A stretch of 64,000 nt of DNA, taken from contig JAIWZP010000031.1 in assembly GCA_025201375.1 (NCBI GenBank), positions 124,001-188,000 on the forward strand, written 5' to 3'. Shown piece after piece: positions 59,705 to 64,000 of this stretch. The stretch's first letter is position 1. Each line of letters starts with the position of its first letter. The position numbers were made by a program, and so were the translations under genes. The notes below the pieces were generated by a model. It was not told the origin of the DNA, did no database searches, and worked only from the letters and a program-made list of their open reading frames with translations. Source of the DNA: Gongronella butleri (taxonomy: Eukaryota; Mucoromycota; Mucoromycetes; Mucorales; Cunninghamellaceae).

Positions 59705-60920
59705 ATGCAACCTCTCTTGGGCTCAGTCGGCTCGCTTATCATTGACGATATCCGGTATGCCGACGGCACGGAGAACAAGGATGTTATCGGCGGCGCAGGC
59801 ATGTTTGCTATCTATGGTACGGCATCTCGCACAACACACGCACCAGACACTCACAACGCCCCTCTTTTTTCTTTGTAAAGGTATGCGACTCTGGTTCCCC
59901 GGCGACGACGCGCGAAAAATTGGCTACGTGGTGCATTGCGGCTTTGATTTTCCAGAAACGATTCGCAAAAACTTGGATTCTCTGAAAATTGGCCTTAAAT
60001 ATGTGATGCATCAAGACAAACACACGACGCGCGGACTCAATACCTTTGGCGACAATGACCACAGGTACAAAAAAATTGGGGGCACAAGGTCCATTGGCGC
60101 CGCATTGGCATGCGAATATGCGTGCCTGATGAGCAAATGCTTTTTTTTTAGGGATTTTGAGTACGTGCATCCGATCATCCGCACGACGCCCGATGACTTC
60201 CCAGATGAATGGATCCTTTCCATGTCCATTGTGCACATCATTTGCGCCACGGATAGAACAGATGAGATTGTGAAAGCGTGGAGGCGGCGCGAAAAGGAAT
60301 TGAACAAAAAAGAAAGGTCCCTTTTCCTGTGGGAGCCTTTGCCCTGGGCGTGCTTGCCCGAAGTGAGTCGAAAAAAGCAAAAAAAAAAAAAGAAAAAAAA
60401 AAGTTCGCAATGGCTGAATGTTGCTTTTTTTCAGAATTACCCAAACATTCTTGCGGCTGGCCAACACGCGGACATCATCAGCCCCAATGACGAGGAGGCG
60501 GCCAGCTTTCTTGGGCTTGCGCAAGGCGCGGACACGACGAAGGAGCTTGTGGAGGAGTGTGTGCGGCGCCTGGCGCGCGATTTTCCGCACGCGGCAATTG
60601 TCGTGCGCGCAGGAAAGAAGGGCGCGGCCGTCGCGCTCGATCAGGGCAAGGTCGCATGGATTCCGGCGTACTGGACGACGCCAGACCGCATTGTCGACGT
60701 TACAGGCTGCGGAAATGCATTTTGCGGCGGTTTCATGGTCGGATGGCTGGAGTCAAAGGGCGACCCTGTCGTTGCCGCCGCCTACGGCTCGGTGGCAGCT
60801 AGCTACGTGGCTGAACAGGTGGGTGTACCAAGCCTAAACACCAATCACGGCAAACTAGAGCAATGGAACCATGGCCCAGCGCCGCGCGACCGCCTTGCCG
60901 AGCTCTTGCGCCGATTGTAG
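59705..60920 (+). CDS. PfkB-family protein, MAK32-like
   Basis: Four exons (59705-59816, 59881-60064, 60152-60362, 60435-60920) give 330 residues. SVGSLIIDDIRYADG near the N-terminus and NKDVIGGAGMFAIYGMRLWF resemble fungal Mak32, including the GGAG turn. The C-terminal PfkB signature reads VDVTGCGNAFCGGF: the usual DTxGAGD has become TGCGN, so the catalytic Asp is replaced by Asn. A sugar kinase reaction is therefore doubtful, as in other Mak32-type proteins. In yeast Mak32 is known genetically for maintenance of a cytoplasmic double-stranded RNA element; its biochemical role is unknown. The start is the first ATG in frame with exon 1 (MQPLLGSVGS); an upstream exon cannot be excluded. A long frame reads through two introns but breaks the conserved N-terminus. 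Confidence 0.85.
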
Positions 60921-61584
60921 ATTATTTTGTCATTTTACACACAATTTTGAATGAAGCCCGATGAATGCCATTGGCCTTTTTGTCTTTTTTTGCCGACTTC
61001 AATGGAAGATTTTGTGATCTGGAGGGACGCGCGCGATTTATAAGCACGGGAGCGGGGCAAGAAGGGGTTTTTTGCCGCCCATTTTTTCGTCGATCGGCAA
61101 CAAAATGTAGCACAATGACACAAGGGACGGCCGCAGCCGTACCTTTGAATTGACACTTGTCTTTTGTCCTTCACTATGGACAAAATGGATATTCTATCCC
61201 CTTGCCTTGTCATTCTTGTTCTTTCAATGGCTCGTATGGCTCCTCTTTTTCCTCAGAAAGAAAGAAAAAAAAAGCAGCCTGATTTGTAATCGTTGCGAGG
61301 ATGGATTGGGGCCAGCGGCTTGCGAAAAGCCTCTGGACCTGGCATATTAATGCTTTCTTGCTACGCATCGTGCCCAACCAGCCAATCAAAAGATAAAAAA
61401 GAAACGACGTCTGTTTTTTCATGCAACACGCCATCTGCATGATTCTGGTCACGCATCCTGGCTTGCAAAAGTTCACCCATTTTCTTTGCATGATTAGTAA
61501 AACGGCAATGCTGGCGACCTTTTTTGTTGCCGCTTCCGGATTTGGACAATTTTTTTTTTCAATGCCAGATCTGACAGCTCAAAC
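60921..61584. other. Spacer upstream of the alcohol dehydrogenase
   Basis: About 660 bp. Short hydrophobic frames at 61150-61350 and 61421-61663 lack support. No gene seen. Confidence 0.5.
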
Positions 61585-61592
61585 TATAAAAA
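61585..61592 (+). promoter_or_regulatory. TATA box of the alcohol dehydrogenase gene
   Basis: TATAAAAA, 78 nt upstream of the ATG at 61663, with a T-rich then A-rich leader. The strong consensus fits a highly expressed gene. Confidence 0.65.
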
Positions 61593-61662
61593 GTCGATCT
61601 CGCATGGAGGCTCGATCACTTTTTTTTTTTCATTCATCAACACAAAAAAAACAATATCCATA

Positions 61663-62990
61663 ATGGCCATCACTATTAATTCCTTTTACACTGCTGAAAC
61701 GCCTGGCAAGTTCAAGCAGGTGACGCGCACCATCGATGGTCTTGAACCTCATCAAATCCTCATCAAGATTGTCGCTTCCGGTATCTGTCACACTGGTAAA
61801 ATACTCAATTAAACGCAATTAGAGCGACATTTGTCATCACTCACTCACCTGGTTTTTTTTTTATTTTACAGACTGCTACGCCCTTGACCAGCAGGATTTG
61901 TGCCTTGGGTAAGCAATTGAAGTATATACACATCTTGAAAGGATGATGCTAACCCGTTTTTTTTTTTCTCGTACAGCCACGAGCCTGCGGGTGAAGTCAT
62001 TGAGATTGGCTCAGCTGTCAAATCCTTCAAGGTTGGTGACAAGGCCGGTTTCTCTTACCTCAAGGAGGCCTGCTTGGAGTGCGAGCAATGTGTCGCCGGT
62101 GACGACTTGTACTGCCAGTCGCGTGTCTTGTAAGTTACAAAAAGGTGGACGTGGTTGCGGCTCTGCGCAACTTTTTTGTTTTTTTTTTTTTTTGCTCACT
62201 GACGAGTATTTTTGTCCTTGACGCAGGTTCCCTGGCACCGACAACATGAATGGCTATGCTGACAAGGCCATCGTTGATTCCCGCTTTGCGTACCACTTGC
62301 CCGAGGGCATCGATATCAAAGACATGGGTGTGCTGATGTGCGCTGGCTCGACCGTGTTCAATGCCTTGTACTCGACCAACACCAGCCCCACCCACCGTGT
62401 CGCCATCATTGGTGTCGGCGGCTTGGGCCATCTTGCTCTCCAATTCGCCAACAAATGGGGCACCAGCGTCACTGCCATCTCCACCAGTGATGACAAAAAG
62501 GACGAGGCCATTTCCTTTGGCGCCCACGAGTTCCTCAATTCCAAGCGCTTCGACGACGCTGAATATTTGAAAACCATCAACAAGTTCGACCTCATCATCA
62601 ACACCGCGAGTGCCAATCTGCCCTATGACCAGTACATCAGCCTCCTGAAGCCGTAAGTCGACTAAGAAACAACAAACGAGGCGCGTCCTCACCTGCCACT
62701 TTATTTTTTTCTGGTACATCCCTTTTAGAAAGGGTCAATTTTTGATTGTTGGCGTCCCTACCAAGCCTATCGAAGTCAATGGCCGCGCCTTTATTGGTAA
62801 CGAACTTGGCATGCGTGGCTCCCTTGTTGGTGGTCGTGAGACTGTGCGCAAAATGCTTGAATTTGCCGCTCGCCACAACATCAAGCCCGCGATTGAAGAG
62901 CTCCCACTCACCCTCGAGGGTCTTGAGGAGGGCATCCAGCGATGCTTGGACTACAAGCCGCGCTACCGAATCGTCCTTGTTGCCCAATAA
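61663..62990 (+). CDS. Zinc-dependent alcohol dehydrogenase (MDR family)
   Basis: Five exons (61663-61795, 61872-61908, 61977-62129, 62227-62652, 62729-62990) give 336 residues. The catalytic zinc site is GICHTD and GHEPAGEV. The structural zinc lobe has four Cys in CLECEQCVAGDDLYC. The NAD(P) Rossmann motif is IIGVGGLGHLALQFA. The layout resembles the AdhA/cinnamyl-alcohol-type branch, which reduces aldehydes, more than yeast Adh1. The Asp/Ser choice after the fold (STSDDKK) is compatible with NADP, but I cannot fix the cofactor. The second exon is only 37 nt. Strong codon bias and a good TATA box suggest high expression. The stop codon overlaps a possible AATAAA signal. Confidence 0.94.
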
Positions 62991-63199
62991 ATAAAATAAT
63001 ACTGTAGAATGTTCGTACCATTTTCACAATACCGTATATTAGGATACGATGGTTTTTTTTTAAAGAAAAAGGCGATTGATCAAGCCTGAAAAAAAAGCTT
63101 GGCGGCGCATCATGCGGCCTACTGTAACATTATTGCTACGTATGTACCGTACAGTATGATATGATACTGTAATCCCGCAGGGATGGCGACCCGAGGAAA
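62991..63199. other. 3' flank of the alcohol dehydrogenase gene
   Basis: AT-rich, with an exact TACAGTATGATA at 63150-63161 followed directly by its complement, marking a return to repeat-type DNA. Confidence 0.5.
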
Positions 63200-64000
63200 T
63201 TTTGCTTCAGGTCAAAAAGTTCGGGTCGAAAAAATAACAAATCAGGTTTCAGGTTCAAACGTGAATCGCGATCAAGCCGCGAAGCCGGGCAACAGCCTCA
63301 TACTGTACTGTAGCCGCTTTGATGACCTGAAAAGTTCAGGTCCAACCTGAACATTACAAAATCAACCTGAATATGATACTGTATGATGATACTGTATGGC
63401 CTGAAACCGACCGAAATGCCTGAATTAAATTCAGTAAGACTTCGGTGGTTTTCAGGTCATTTCAATTCAATTCAAGTGCGATTCATTTCAGGTCGTCGGT
63501 TTTCAGGTCAATTCAGGTACAAATCGAGGTGCTGAAATCGTGAAATGACCTGAAAATTGACGACCTGAAATGGATCGCACCACCTGAAATGACCTGAAAA
63601 CAACTGACGACCTGAAATGAATTGCACCTGAAATGACCTGAAAACCGACGACCTGATTGAAATGGATCACACCTGAATTGACCTGAAAACGAACGACCTC
63701 AATGAAACGATTTTTACCTGAATAATTGGCCTGAAAACCGACGACCTGAAATGAATCGCACCTGATGAAATGACCTGAAGAAAGCCGACGACCTGAAATG
63801 AATCGCACCTGAATTGACCTGAAAACCGACGAGCGACCTGAAACGATTTGTACTTGAATAGAAGAGTTGAAATGGCCTGAATGATGCCCGACAACCTGCC
63901 TGAAATAATTTACCTGAAAGCTGATTGAAACCGACCTGCACGCTCTATCATCGTAAAAGTTCATGGGCTTTTTTCAGGTTTACGTACTGTAGGTCATTCA
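63200..64000. repeat. Degenerate inverted minisatellite with CCTGAAA units
   Basis: From about 63535 to 63860, imperfect units of about 41 bp follow one another; a typical unit contains ACCTGAAAACCGACGACCTG then AAATGAATCGCACCTGAATTG. I count about seven or eight. Between about 63445 and 63530 the same unit occurs in reverse complement (TTTCAGGTCGTCGGTTTTCA), so the array is arranged head to head. Looser CCTGAA/TTCAGG motifs extend from 63200 to the window end. Open frames here are by-products of the repeat. Confidence 0.85.

Noticed and set aside
59625..60920. Long plus-strand frame of 431 codons over the PfkB gene
   Set aside because: It shares only part of the exons' frame, contains intron poly-A as poly-Lys, and loses the conserved SVGSLIIDD and GGAG segments.
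63503..63964. Minus-strand frames in the minisatellite (repeating FQVxSG and FRSIQV)
   Set aside because: The peptide repeats follow directly from the 41-bp DNA repeat; there is no start context or flanking signal.

Overview
The window looks like nuclear DNA of a filamentous, early-diverging fungus, most likely Mucoromycota; this is inferred from gene content, not from a search. Genes are split by many short GT-AG introns (about 50-130 nt) holding A or T runs. The products are fungal or general eukaryotic: NOT1, METTL5, SUV3, UTP13, TRS120, GALE, a copper-fist factor, a LysM protein, and P450s with an I-helix motif of the ent-kaurene-oxidase type. I saw no tRNA, rRNA or CRISPR. All exon borders below come from frame continuity, splice sites and paralogue comparison, and their phases were checked by hand.

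Layout. 1-570: 3' end of NOT1. 570-9000: sparse, with a foldback repeat (about 1.08-2.08 kb), two convergent unrecognised single-span membrane protein genes, and a possible 23-residue proline-rich microprotein gene at 8.5 kb. 9.0-10.1 kb: METTL5. 10.7-31.0 kb: five paralogous P450 genes, one on + and four head-to-tail on -. The + copy is split off by a 6.5-kb repeat island (13.1-19.6 kb) holding a 1,007-bp palindromic TA-flanked MITE, an apparently intact Tc1/mariner element, a half copy of the MITE, and many copies of a short TACAGTATGATA motif. 31.8-32.9 kb: an RPUSD1-like pseudouridine synthase, followed by an empty stretch with a probable P450 exon relic. 35-43 kb: a minus-strand run of LysM protein, SUV3, UTP13 and copper-fist factor. 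43-46 kb: a second foldback repeat. 46.2-55.8 kb, plus strand: UDP-glucose 4-epimerase, a SEC14-like protein and TRS120. 56.6-59.3 kb, minus strand: a four-span membrane protein and a HAD-IIA hydrolase. 59.7-63.0 kb, plus strand: a MAK32-like PfkB protein and a zinc alcohol dehydrogenase. From 63.2 kb to the end: a degenerate inverted minisatellite.

Together: most genes outside the P450 array are unrelated housekeeping genes (mRNA turnover, ribosome biogenesis, mitochondrial RNA decay, Golgi trafficking, galactose metabolism). The P450 array is the accessory part: one ancestral gene was duplicated at least four times. Its copies differ in intron content, including a 7-nt microexon kept in three of five, and one copy carries an apparent single-base frameshift.
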